64,000 nt of DNA from Heliocidaris erythrogramma (GCA_025617745.1 CM046863.1:12838875-12902874); one strand, 5' to 3'; positions 46,137 through 57,036 are shown, counted from the first letter of the stretch. Translations and numbers: made by a program. The notes: generated from the letters alone by a model not told the origin.

Positions 46137-47390
46137 ACATTCCACACTGCCTGCATTCCAAATTGCCTCCTTATACATTCCCTAGTTCCCAAAACAAATG
46201 ACTTTATGCCTATCAATTACATCAATGGAATTTTTTCTTGTAATACTGCATCAAAAGAAGTGATGAAGCATGCATGTCATGAAGCTTGTCTCACATCTCA
46301 GAAACTACAATTTCCTCCATCTTTCCTAAAAAATAATAAAAAATAAAAAAAGTTTCCTTGAATACAACTTTAAATGTATGTGTATTTTTTTCTTTCCATT
46401 CTCTTTCCCTCTCTACTCCTTTTGCAAAGTTCCACTTTTCCATGTTAACCCACAGTATAAATATAATTTAAACAAACTGCAGTATTCTTGTTTTACCTTC
46501 TAATTACATTGGTGGAAGATTTAAAGTTGCCATATTCCCATCATTTCCATTTAAAAATCCTCATTCTGGTGTGTACTGTAATAATCTATATTTTCCTTCT
46601 AATGCCACTTCTACATGTAATGCATATCAATGACATCAATGGTCTTTTCCCTGTAATCAAAAGGGATAAAGCATGCATAAACATGACACTTGCCTCACAT
46701 CTCAGGCACTACGATTTCCTCCATCTTTCCTTAAAAAAAAAAAAAAAAAACCCATAATAATAAAAACAATATCCTTTGATAAAAACATTTTCCTTGAAGA
46801 CATCTTTAGACATATATTTTCTTCCCTCTTTCCCCTCTGTCTCTCCTTTTTCCACTTTTCCATTTAACCTATACATATAATTGAAACAAACTGTAGAAAT
46901 ATTTGTTTTCCCTTGGAAGATTTTGAGTTGCCATATTTCCATAATATCCGTTTGAAGAACCTCCCTTCAGGTGTGTACTAGTAATCTATGTTTTTCCTTC
47001 TAATGCCACAGGAAGATTTAAAGTTGCCACATCTCTTTCGTTTCCATTTAAAGATCCTCCTTCCGGTGTGTACAAAGGTATCCTCCATCTCAAAAAAAAA
47101 TTAAAAAAATTATGGTTCCTTTTTATTCTGCTCCATATACTTAATTCCGTGCATCATCCTCATCTTTTAAATTGAGCTGGATATAACTTTAAAACTTTGA
47201 AACTTGACAAAAGCAAGATTCCTTCACATGCAGAAAAAAAAAGATTTCTTGGAAACAGCTACTCAATACATTTAACATCATTGAATTTACCTCATCTTTT
47301 GATCAAGATTTCCTTCACATGTAGAGAATGAAGATTCCTTGAAAACAGCTACTAAAATAACCAACATAGTAGCTCCTGGCATTATACTCC
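44300..47390 (-). other. Long inter-ORF region of the LINE with degenerate repeats
   Basis: About 3.1 kb separate the ORF1 duplication from ORF2, with no open frame of note. On the plus strand ACAAATGACTTACTGCA, ATCAACTACATCAA and TGGTCTTTT-like motifs recur near 44450, 44872, 45480, 45840, 45980, 46195 and 46615. Pairs such as CTCACATCTCAG with TTTCCTCCATCTTTCC recur at 46290 and 46700. There are poly-A/T and poly-C tracts. Confidence 0.6.
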
Positions 47391-47393
47391 TGG

Positions 47394-47925
47394 CACGGCT
47401 ACAACTCCTGTATTTTCAGACCCTGGTGTTGCTGTATCTCATGGCGATACAGCGAATCCTAGCTTTGCTGCAAATCTGGCACTGCTAATGCTATGGCTCC
47501 TGGAGGACAACTTGCTTCTGTTCTAATGTGGCTCCATGCATTACTTGGCCCCTGACGCACCTGCAGCTTCTGACGTTGCTACAGCTCCTGTTGCTGCTAC
47601 AATGCTGCGCCATCGTCTTTCATGAACTACCAATTTCCAAGGTTCAGGTTCAATTTCCAAGGCACGGCTACAACTCCTGTATTTACAGACCCTAGTGTTG
47701 CTGCATTTCATGGCGATACTGCGAATCCTAGCATTGCTGCAAATCTGGCACTGCTAATGCTATGTCTCCTGGAGGACAACTTGCTCCTGGTCTAATGTGG
47801 CTCCATGCATTACTTGGCCCCTGACGCACCTGCGGCTTCTGACGTTGCTACAGCTCCTGTTGCTGCTACAATGCTGCGCCCTCGTCTTTCATGAACTATC
47901 AATTTCCAAGGTTCAGCCCTTGAAA
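47394..47925. repeat. 269-bp tandem duplication at the end of ORF1
   Basis: CACGGCTACAACTCCTGTAT begins both copies (47394 and 47663), and both run through TGGCTCCATGCATTACTTGG to TTCCAAGGTTCAG with few differences. It covers the C-terminal ORF1 coding and the sequence just downstream on the minus strand. Confidence 0.9.
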
Positions 47926-48181
47926 AGAAGGCTATCTTTCCCTCCTCCCGTGCTTCCTTAAGCTTATTCATTTGCCTTTTCCTTTCGTCTCTGATCCTCT
48001 TGGGGAGATCATCACTTAGGAAAAATGATGTTCCCTTCAGGTTTTTGACTGCTCCGTGCACCTGAACCTTGTCTCGATACCTCAAAAATCTTATTTTGAT
48101 CGGTCTTGGTTTGATCACCGAGTTAACGCGATGTATTCTTTGATGTTCAGTTTTGTTGATAACATCTTCCTCTAACTTCAA
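47810..48181 (-). CDS. LINE ORF1 protein, C-terminal domain
   Basis: A 123-codon frame reads RPIKIRFLRYRDKVQVHGAV, KNLKGTSFFLSDDLPKRIRD and EAREEGKIAFFSRAEPWKLI. This is the RRM-follower/C-terminal domain pattern of L1-type ORF1p (LKGT, DLP, AREEGK), an RNA-binding nucleic-acid chaperone needed for L1 retrotransposition. The usual coiled coil and RRM would lie upstream but are lost at the 5' truncation (48199). The tail is Ala/Gly/Ser-rich (SIVAATGAVATSEAAGASGA). The first Met is probably internal to the ancestral protein. Confidence 0.8.
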   Translation of the reverse strand: MKLEEDVINKTEHQRIHRVNSVIKPRPIKIRFLRYRDKVQVHGAVKNLKGTSFFLSDDLPKRIRDERKRQMNKLKEAREEGKIAFFSRAEPWKLIVHERRGRSIVAATGAVATSEAAGASGAK

Positions 48182-48300
48182 ATTGTTTTTATAGAAATCT
48201 TAAACTCTGCGATCGATTATAAACGTAAACGTAGATTTTCTTTAGTAACTGTTTATTATGCGTCTTTCGGATTATTCATGATATTTTCTTCAACGAATGA

Positions 48301-48353
48301 AACTCATCAGCCTGATGATTGCTTCGGCATGAAACTGGCAGTAGCTGATAAAT
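48301..48353 (+). ncRNA. Hammerhead ribozyme motif with complete conserved core
   Basis: In order I see stem I 5' strand TCATCAGC (48304-48311), core CTGATGA (48312-48318), and stem II TTGC/GCAT closed by a TTCG tetraloop (48319-48330; the first pair is a T-T mismatch). Then come GAAA (48331-48334), a two-pair stem III with loop TGGCA, cleavage triplet GTA (48341-48343), and stem I 3' strand GCTGATAA (48344-48351). Seven of eight stem I pairs form. All invariant core bases are present. A very short stem III is the known form in Penelope-like elements and retrozymes, where such ribozymes process multimeric transcripts. It lies in the 3' pLTR-like end of element 1. Confidence 0.88.
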
Positions 48354-48421
48354 AAGGGTATATCCACCTTTTCCTGATATCTCAGCTCCGTAGAGCACTC
48401 TACGAGGTTTTAAGGACTTCT

Positions 48422-48424
<3 letters not shown>

Positions 48425-48461
<37 letters not shown>
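48425..48461. repeat. (TA)n microsatellite
   Basis: This is a pure TA run just beyond the right end of Penelope-like element 1. A matching run lies outside its left end (37403-37455). Confidence 0.95.
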
Positions 48462-48479
48462 ATGGCTCAAAACAAGTGA

Positions 48480-49260
48480 TATTTTAGTAGTATCTTCTAA
48501 AGTTCATGTGATTTCTTATATGATTCAACCAAAACTACAGTTATGAATATTTTTGTGAAATGTGGCATTTTCAAAATGTTACAAAAAAGAGATCGCGTTC
48601 AATAGCATTAGTGCACAAAAGAGTCCCTTCTGCATTTCACGACAAACCTTTTCATTGAAGCCATTGTAAGTCATAATATTTTGAATTTTGACCATAGACG
48701 ATCCGCCATTTTCTCGATTGTGCCCCCCCCCCCTTTTAGAGTGAATACCTTTTTTTTGTTGTTTTTGGTTGTTTTTTTTTTGCTTGTCAGGGAATTATGG
48801 AGGGAAACTGGGCCCCCATAACCCCTTACTGAGCGATTTTTGAAGGTTTGGCGAAAAAAAAAATTGTCCCTAGATCCTTGTTGAAGTAACACAAAAGGGG
48901 AAGTCCAGATCTGTTTCTTATACATTCAGTCACAAAGAGAAAAATCTACCCTTTATGAAAATCTCTCACTTTGAACAATAGGCAGCATGATTACTGAGTA
49001 ATCACAAATTTAATACTACAATCAGCAGGTCTAGTACGAGCCAGTTAACACCCACAGTGAGTTCGCATTCTTGTCAGTGATACATAGGTATCACAAAATA
49101 GGTGTGTGGTGGGTTGCAGCCCTTGCTCTCGCTCGCGGCCGGGTTAGGCTAAGTGGTACTCGAACTTGCGCTCGGATAAAAAATTGTTCATACTTTCGTT
49201 GTAATAGTGTATCAATAATGTCTTCAACACACTTACAACTTTGTAAACAGTTTTAAATAA
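48480..49260. other. Non-coding stretch
   Basis: It contains a poly-C run near 48723 and T-rich tracts. No gene is supported. Confidence 0.5.
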
Positions 49261-49376
49261 TAGACCACTTTACAAAAGTATTAGAATGAATTAATTCTTT
49301 ACAATGTGTGAGAATTTTTTTCTAATAATTTGCGTAGCTAAATTCATTGTTCCTTCTTATACTGACTTTCTTTTTG

Positions 49377-49661
49377 TGGAAATAACTGCAGGGGTTGCAA
49401 AAACTGTCGAATTATAACATCCGCCATGGATCGAGCTATGTATGCGGCTTGTCATTATTCAATACTCCCCTGTCCCTCAAAGAAAAATGAGTCAAATAAA
49501 TGCTAAGGGTTTGCAAGGGCTGCCTGTCGGTATTTGTACTATCCGAATACCACTCAACCAGCATCCGCGGTCTAGTGGTTAAGGCGTTTGGCGTACAGTG
49601 CCAAAGACCCGGGTTCGACTCCCGGCGAAGACAGTTTTTGCAACCCTTGCAATTATTTCCA
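49377..49661. mobile_element. MITE with TTGCAAAAACTG ends enclosing a tRNA-like sequence
   Basis: GGAAATAACTGCAGGGGTTG and CAAAAACTGTC at the left are mirrored at the right by GACAGTTTTTG and CAACCCTTGCAATTATTTCC. Next to the right end, GCGGTCTAGTGGTTAAGGC (A box) and CCCGGGTTCGACTCCCGG (B box) give a tRNA-like Pol III promoter. The acceptor stem does not close, so it is not a tRNA gene. Confidence 0.65.
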
Positions 49662-49901
49662 GAAAAAGGAATTCAGTAAAACCTGGAGTCCACTTGGGCG
49701 CGGATAAAACGGGGAATGCAACATTAGTAAATCCGCATTCATTCAACGACCTATCCGTATATTCTTGAAAAATTCCGTTCACTGTCTTTATCATTCCTAA
49801 ACACGTCCAGGCGTTTCCGCACTTTTGGGAGAGGGCAAAATTTCTGCGTCCAAATTTTGGTGGAGACCAAAATTTGGACGCGGGAATGAAGTTCCTGAAA
49901 C

Positions 49902-50522
49902 CAGTGGCGTATCTAGGGGAGGGGCAAGTACCCCGGGGGGGGGGGGGCACCTGGAGGGGCGCAAAAACGCAAAAGGCAGAAAGAAAAAAGGGGGAAAATG
50001 AAAAAAAGAAAATCGTAATCCTTATTATGTGCCCCCAATCCGCAGGGTAAATTAGAAACACTGTTTTTGAGGCTTGGAAATGCGAAAATTTTAAAGCTGA
50101 GTCGCTTTGCTCCCTCGCATAATTATTTTCTTTCATGATCTTGCAATTTTGCGGCTTCAGCATTCAGTTCTTAAATAGCTTAAAGGGTTCAAAACTTGAA
50201 AAAATAAAGATGTAATTGTCTTTGCTTTGCTCGCTATCATTTTAGTTTCATTCTGACTCTTGCTAAATGTTCCTCCCCAATATAGGATAAAGTCTATGAA
50301 ACAGCATTTGCAAAGGTTCAACATTTGAAAAAAATCTCAACATTGGTCGATGCACAAGATCCACAAGAAATGGTGTTGTTTAGAATTTAAAATGGAAAAT
50401 TTGCCCCTCGGTCGCTTTGCTCCCTCGCTTGTACAATAACATAGATAAGTTTGGGCAATCGGAGGGGGGGGGGGCAACCCCATTGTTTGCCCCGGGCGCC
50501 ATAATCCCTAGATACGCCACTG
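49902..50522. mobile_element. Non-autonomous hAT element
   Basis: It begins CAGTGGCGTATCTAGGG and ends CCCTAGATACGCCACTG. The flanks CCTGAAAC (49894-49901) and CCTGACAC (50523-50530) match at 7 of 8 positions, the 8-bp duplication of hAT. The interior is non-coding with poly-G runs. CTCCCTCGC-type motifs recur inside at 50110 and 50420. Confidence 0.88.
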
Positions 50523-50649
50523 CCTGACACCTTCTGCAACTTGTCTTCATTGTCGTCAGGACATCGTCAGGACATCCTGCCTTTCTTAAACACTTCCGCC
50601 TCCTCCACAAACGCTCCTGAAAGCCTCCGCGGCGCGGGCAGCAGTATCC

Positions 50650-51075
50650 GGGCAACTACCCCCTGGACAATTACCTCCCAGAAAAACTACCCCCGGACAA
50701 TTAACCCTGGACAACTACCATCTGGAAAAGCACCCCCTGACCCCCTCCCCCCGATTCTGGCGGTAGTTGTTCAAGGGGGCGGGGGTAGTTATCCTGGGGG
50801 ATCAAATGTCGGGGTATCATCCTTGGGATAATCGTCATTGCATGGGGGGGGGGGGGGGGTAATTTTCCTGATGGGTAATTGTCCGGGGGTAATTGTCCGG
50901 GGGGTAGTTATCCTGGGGTAATTGTCCTGGGGGTTTCTGGGGGTAGTTGTCCTGGGGATCAACTGTCGGAAGGTGTCATCCTTGGGGGGGGGGGGAATTT
51001 ACCTGGGGCTAATTTTCCTCGGGTAATTGTCGCGGGGGTAATTGTCCAGGGGGTAGTTGTCCAGGGGGTAGTTGT
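50650..51075. repeat. Array of ~20-bp GGGGGTAGTTGTCC repeats in both orientations
   Basis: From 50650 to 50735 the unit reads CCGGACAATTAACCC and similar. From 50760 to 51075 the reverse form GGGGGTAATTGTCC/GGGGGTAGTTGTCC repeats more than ten times with poly-G runs. The unit equals the terminal repeat of the element at 11560-12284. Confidence 0.85.
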
Positions 51076-51599
51076 CCTAGAATCGCGGGCAGCTTCGCGA
51101 ATGACGGCTAGCAGGCATATAAGAAACAAAACGAAGTCGGTGCCGAATTTATATCATTGCATTATACCCTGATATTGTCCGCATATCTAAATGGTTGTTG
51201 GAAAATCTTCCTGATTGTCCTAGTCCGTGATTTTTCCACTCACGCTGTGATCCTAAATGTGTCCGCGCTGTCCTACTACGATCAGCATTTTCCGCGGCAT
51301 TTAGCGACCTTCCCGATTGATTCCTAGGACACTCCCAGGTATGACTGCAGTCAATACGCAGAAAATTGTAGTAATTGGTCGATGTAGTAATGTCCCAATA
51401 AACGATGATTAACACACTTTTTACGCGTTTGGTGCGGAAAGAATGCCGAATGACATAAATTGTCTCCGCAACCCTTCCTAATCTAGTGGACGCCAGGCAT
51501 TAGGAGGAACAATGAATTTAGCTACGCAAATTATTTATCTCACTCAATTCAATTGGTTTCTCACATTATGTAAATTTACCCACGAGATTTTATTAGAAC

Positions 51600-53200
51600 A
51601 AATTTCTCACACATTATATATTTATGTATATAATTTTCTGATGAAGCCCTATATATGGGCGAAAATTAGAATTTTTCTACTTTCTCACGGAATTTGCTAT
51701 TTGAGCTAGTTTTGTATTATATATATGCTTATACTAAGCATTGCAAATCAGTGCGGAAGGCAATTCACCTATTTTTTCAGTGCCGATGCCACATATATGT
51801 GACAGATATACATTTGAAAAGTAAGCATTGGTAAAATTTTGAAGAGAGCTAAACCCCTTGGCACAGTAAGAGTTAAGCCATGATACAATGTCTAATACCC
51901 TATATAAATTTGCGAACACATCACTTTATATTTTTCACTATTCGAATACCACTAAAGCATTCATTTCAGTATTAGTAACGTGATGTTAAATAAACGTATG
52001 TATCCAGCAATACAGCCTCGTCTTATTATTCATTTATTTATATGTATTGTGAAAATCTTTCCCCTCTATATAGTTATTCCTCTTCTGCATACCTCATTAG
52101 AAAAAACATGGTCGATACTGTATACTTGTACGGCAAGCTGCATATAAACATTTATCATGATCATGATACCTATAAACTTCCATGCTACTTATCAATTATT
52201 CGTGAAAACGAGGACATGTTAACCACATGAACACATCTTAGACATACTTGTATTGTTTGAAAATCAAATGTTAATATACGAAAAGAACATGAGGTGACTG
52301 TACATCACATTTCTTGTTTCAGCCCTGAATAATTTCCATATTTCATGGAGATTATTTTGATAAATAATAAGATCATAGCGATTGTCAGATCTTAGATTTT
52401 GCTTCAATTTAGTATGCGCTTTAGATATCAAAAACTCTGGGGAAAACATGGAGGAAACTGCAAATGTTAAACATTGTCCCTTTTCGTTCCCTTTTGGCTA
52501 CCTTCAGTAAAGATATCGCTTTGAATTTTTTTAAATGAAGATAATTGTAAAAAATGTATTTTTTAAATATCTAAATATTAGTGCTTTGATAGAAATAACA
52601 TATAATCATGATAATCATTTATCTCACAAGTCACTTATTTTATTAACTTCTAGGTTTAAAAAGCCTACAGATCTACTAATTTTCAATGGGCAGTGTTTAC
52701 TAAAAAAATAGTTTATAAATATCGATATTTCTCATGTACCTCTATTTTTAAAGAATTGTGCCCCAACAAATATAAAGTTTTAAATGCGTGAAGTTCGTCG
52801 TAGTCATAAATGCCTTTGCCTTTTCTTTTGTTTTTATTTCCAAGGTCTTTACTCTGTAAAGGTAAGTTGTATGATATGACTGCTTCAGGATTTCGAAATG
52901 ACCTCATATTTGTAGAAAACCCTAGAAATATAAATTTTACATATCATTCTGTAAAGCATTATAGAAATGACAATCAAACAACCGTATTTTCATACTGATT
53001 TGGGGGGGGGGGGGGACTTACCTTCTCAAGTATTTCAGCAAGGAGAGATATCCACTTCAAAGTCATTGTTTTATTTCAGTTGAAATTAAAGTTGTGAACC
53101 GCAGACAGCTCTTAATTTTTATTTTTTTTTAATTTGAAAAGGTCATGCAACAGCGAAAAAATATTGAACCGTCGATTTCTAAACAACTTGAATAGCGTGC
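51600..53200. other. AT-rich non-coding stretch
   Basis: No gene, repeat array or exon pair is supported. A poly-G run lies near 52999. Confidence 0.5.
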
Positions 53201-53392
53201 TCCAAATACGTCAACAACAATGAAACGTCAAGACATGGTTTGCATGGAAAAGGCAAATGCCCCTCACTCGGTATCTTTCAAAAGCTATAAAATGTATCAT
53301 GTGATGGAAAAGATTAGTGACACTTTGCCTGCGAGGGAAAATAGAGAGTTGCGTAGCGTGAGTCCAGCCATTGACGGAGGCACTGGCATCAT

Positions 53393-53398
53393 GGGGTG

Positions 53399-53432
<34 letters not shown>

Positions 53433-53640
53433 GTTCTTACTCGGAAAATGAAATTAGTATTTACAAGGCCACATGTTTGGTGGAGGTTAGGGAAGGGGTC
53501 ATTTCGTCTTCCCTTCCGCCCCTCAACCATTTTCTTTTTTTAAAATTCTCCCTGTCTTTCTCTTTTGTTTCCTCTATTTTTCTTTTTAATTTTCGTCATC
53601 GGTGGTGGTGGTGGGGGGGGGGGGGGGGGTGGGGGTGGCA
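53393..53640. repeat. Two long poly-G tracts
   Basis: A G run of about 30 interrupted by one T (53394-53427) and another of about 18 preceded by (GGT)n (53598-53632). These are simple sequence; the glycine-rich frames across them are not genes. Confidence 0.9.
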
Positions 53641-53699
53641 GATACAAGAGATATATCAGATTAGGTAGGAATTATTCTTTCACAATCAAAATGGTTTTT

Positions 53700-54770
53700 A
53701 CTTTGTACATTATTATTTTTTTTTTTATTCATTAATTTTTTATAAAATAATTGATCGGTTGAAGTTACGCCATTTTCTTTATAAACCTAATCTTTCTAAC
53801 GTAATATTAATCAAAACACATGGTGAACAGAAAGGGCAAACTACAAACTCTCTCCACTGAAAACTGTCGTGTGCTGGGGTATCTTTAGCCTTTCATCAAG
53901 GCGAAATTACAGGACTGTTCCGCACGTTTCGAGGATCGATAGTCGTAGAACAGCAAAGAAAAGGCCAACCATGCCGCCATGATTAAAGGCTAGGGTATCT
54001 TTTACAATCCATATTTTATGTTGTCGTTCTTAAAAAAAAAAAATAATGAATTATGTATGGCTTTCGAGACGTTTTTTTTTTGTTGTTTCTTCTTCTGTTC
54101 ATAGAGATTACGACTTTATTCCTAAGTTTTATAGATCGTTGAAAAGAATGTGCTTCAAGCTTTAAAAAATCCTATCTAATGCTCGCACTTCATCTAAATT
54201 TGTCATCTACAGAAGCATCCAGATAATTTATTATTTTCCTCGATTTTGACACAAGCAGTGTTTTGTTTTGTTTAGTTTTTTCCTCAAAGGTATCGTATCC
54301 CTTTTGCATGCCAAAATATATAATTGCATAAAAAAATTTGTTTAAAGAAGAAACTACCGTCTATGAGTATACGAAATTTCGTTGAATTATTGACCATTAG
54401 ATTGTATTTGCCTTCCGGTTGGTCGTTATTCAAAACTGCAATAACGCTTATTATGCGCCATTGATCTAGTGAACTATTCTGAGCCATTACACTACACTAA
54501 TTACTACACTTGGCTGCCTGTAAGCGGCATCAACTTTTTTTGTTATGAACAAAAAGAAGAACATCTCAATGTAGAATTTCACACCCCTCATTGTTATGGA
54601 CTATTAATGAAAAAGAAAATAACACTGCCTTCGTTAATATTTTGGCTGCTTCTCATAACCTATTTAGTTTTTTACACCAGATCATTATCCATCGGTACTT
54701 TCTATTGGCCTGTCTTCTTAAGTTAAATATACCATGTGGGTCAGTAAAAATGCAACACTTTTTAAATTTT
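53700..54770. other. AT-rich non-coding stretch
   Basis: No supportable gene or repeat. Confidence 0.5.
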
Positions 54771-54774
54771 CTTT

Positions 54775-54896
54775 ATTGAATATATCATAAAGAAAGTAAA
54801 TGTGAGAAAATTACAATGCCCCGACCGGGATTCGAACCCGGGCCCCTGGATTACATGACGAATGCTCACATTTACTTTCTTTATGATATATTCAAT
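54775..54896. mobile_element. Perfect 32-bp inverted repeat around a tRNA 3'-half sequence
   Basis: ATTGAATATATCATAAAGAA and AGTAAATGTGAG (54775-54806) is matched exactly in reverse at 54865-54896. The 58-bp loop, read on the minus strand, ends ATCCAGGGGCCCGGGTTCGA and ATCCCGGTCGGGGCA, a tRNA anticodon-side to acceptor-side half with T loop. There is no 5' half, so it is not a tRNA gene. Confidence 0.8.
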
Positions 54897-54899
54897 TTA

Positions 54900-57036
54900 C
54901 CTCAATCCTATCAATTATGATATTATAATTTTCTTTATTGTTGAAAACTTAAGAGTGTAAATAAAGATGTATGTGACATGGATTTTAGAGTAACTCTTTC
55001 GATTTTTTTATTTCATTTTTAATAGATGTTATTTTACTGATGACATAATACGGGCAGTGATTATTATCGCGTTAGAACCGCCTCGAGCAACTGGTAAATG
55101 GTGTTTAAAAGAATTATAAACTCACAGAAACAAACAAAGGACACAAACTGATAATTTCAAGCTTCTTTATTAAAACAATTCTTCTTGCATGCCTTGTTTT
55201 TTTAATGTTAATAGAATAATGCGCTATCCTCAGGTGTCCATGAGGTGTAGTTGTCCACATGGCCACCATGCCTATTCAATCACTGCTTGGCAAGCTGAAA
55301 TATTCCTCTGGCAAGGCCTTGCTGGAGTTGACATGTTTAGTTTTGGCATGGATCTTTCTTTGTCCCCCTAATTTTCAACCGTCAAAATATGGTCCAAAAA
55401 AGGGTTTCAAAAACATCAGAAAGTCTTAATCTACATTTACACCCTAAAAGATGAACAATTGAAAAGTGATGCATTTTTTGTTTGTTTGTGGGTATGTGCA
55501 TGTGGATGTGGGTGGGTATGTGAGTGTGTGGCTGTGTGATGCCTGCTGTAAAGCATGCTGTAAAGCATGCTTGCAAACGTGATATAAAATGAAGATCTAT
55601 CAAAACATCTTTATTGTAGAACGATAATATACGGTCCCAGACGTGTACCCCGTGACTTACAGCCTATTTTTTGTTTTGTTTTTTTGTTTTTAATATGTTC
55701 TTTCATCTATTGTTATATATTGTTGTATCCGTTTTTATAGATAATAAAAAAAATTGAATTGAATCGAATTAAGAACAAATTTTGACAAGTCAATGACATA
55801 GTAACAATTTCATCCACAATCCTTCAAATAAAAGTTGTTGCATTTATTGGAATCTCATTTGTAAATTTATAAATGTAACCAAAAGGAAGCAATCTTTACA
55901 CACAGTCGACGATTTGTGTAACCTTCAGTTCGACAAAATAATCGGAGTTGCATGATTTGATATCTGTTTATATCATTTGAATTAATTTTGCAGATTAAAA
56001 ATTGACATGAAATATTTTATGCTAAATTAATTGGTCACTGGACAGCTTATCAAATCTAGGGAAAAATATTCAAAAACATTATGATATAAAATCTCTCATA
56101 TATGTTATCCACTACCTATTTACAAAAGTCAATATTTGTAGTGTGCAGAAACGAGATTGGACAATGCAATATACAGACCAAAATAAGTAATAACAGTTGG
56201 CTAGCATGAACATGTACGGGTTCAGCAGTCGTACAAAGATTATTTATAATAGTTTCGATGCCATTTAAAGATTAGTTGGTAACGGCACGAACAAAAAAAT
56301 CATACGACTAGCAAAATTAAAATAAACAAAAGCTAGGTATAGCAATCAGTAGTTATTTATTGTACGGTAAATACAATACTTATGACTTTTGACCGTATCA
56401 AGCATAGACTCTATCTCTCTCTCTCTCGCTCTAACCAAGACAATGTCGATCAGTATCATTAATGTGTTTACTTGATGATTAGAGTATAAACATATAAAAC
56501 AATTGAGTAATGATTTGTGTTTTTTGAAATGTTTGCTAGTTCCACCAGAAATCTGGATTTGGAGCTTGTGTGTTAAATAATTCAACAAAAGCAAGATAAT
56601 ACTGTTACTTGTCATCACCGATAGATAAGGAGCAACCTCTCAGACTCTCTTGATCCTCATACGCACAATGACCTTATAATTAATCAATGATGTTCTCATA
56701 TCCCTTGTAAAAAGACTACAATGCCCATTAGATAACAAATTGACTTGTAAGTGCAAGAAGGCACAAAGACAGGTAATCTGGAATTATAGAGACATGTTTT
56801 TAAACAAAGAGACAAAGTTTTAAGCAACTGTGTGTTTTTAAACAACTTAATTTAAACAACCTAGTTGTTTAAAAAATTGTTAACAATTTTAAAACAAGAG
56901 GCTGTTTAAAGTTTAAACAACCTTGGTTGTTTAACATTTTAAACAATAGTTGTTAGAGTGAGCGGCTTAAACAGCGTTGTTTAAAATTTTTGAAGAGTTG
57001 TTTACTGTGTACTACAACTACTGTTACTTCTACTAT

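Larger units (their letters stand above)
38778..48199 (-). mobile_element. L1/Tx1-type LINE, antisense, inserted into Penelope-like element 1
   Basis: The element reads right to left: truncated ORF1 (48181-47810), a very long spacer, ORF2 in pieces (44281-39308), a G-rich tract, a 3' UTR and a poly-A tail (T run 38778-38790 on the plus strand). It splits the Penelope-like 3' end exactly between GCTACTATTTC and TTAAACTCTG, sequences that are continuous in the inverted copy at 37620-37645. No clear target duplication is visible. Without the second Penelope-like insert it is about 8.3 kb. The 5' end is truncated within ORF1. Confidence 0.9.
37452..48380 (+). mobile_element. Penelope-like element 1, interrupted by a LINE
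   Basis: The body (37660-38750) carries C-terminal polyprotein coding in plus orientation. The first ~200 bp (37452-37658) is an inverted copy of the 3' end, whose two halves lie at 38752-38777 and 48200-48380 on either side of the LINE. Inverted, LTR-like ends (pLTRs) and terminal hammerhead motifs are known features of Penelope-like elements. It is 5'-truncated, so most of the RT is absent, and it looks broken by a few frame breaks. (TA)n tracts lie outside both ends (37403-37455 and 48428-48461), so the insertion site was probably a TA microsatellite. Confidence 0.85.
49325..51537. mobile_element. Region bounded by 32-bp inverted repeats
   Basis: AATAATTTGCGTAGCTAAAT, continuing to CATTGTTCCTT (49325-49356), is matched in reverse at 51506-51537. 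Weaker similarity extends outward on both sides for about 50 bp. A 2.2-kb DNA element would explain this. Its interior holds the tRNA-like MITE, a hAT element and the GGGGGTAGTTGTCC array, with no transposase. The pairing is seen; the element status is inferred. Confidence 0.5.

Noticed and set aside
49561-49635. Functional tRNA gene
   Set aside because: A and B boxes are good, but the acceptor ends do not pair and the sequence lies in an inverted-repeat element.
49579-50163. Minus-strand frame of 194 codons
   Set aside because: It crosses the hAT element and its flank, has low-complexity parts and no domain.
53220-53668. Glycine-rich open frames
   Set aside because: They run through poly-G tracts; the flanks show no protein-like pattern.
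54820-54865. Intact tRNA gene
   Set aside because: Only a 3' half with the T loop is present; no 5' acceptor strand or D arm.
55600-55770. LINE insertion with ATTGA-type tail
   Set aside because: Only the tail-like end is visible, with no coding part, so it is noted within the non-coding stretch only.
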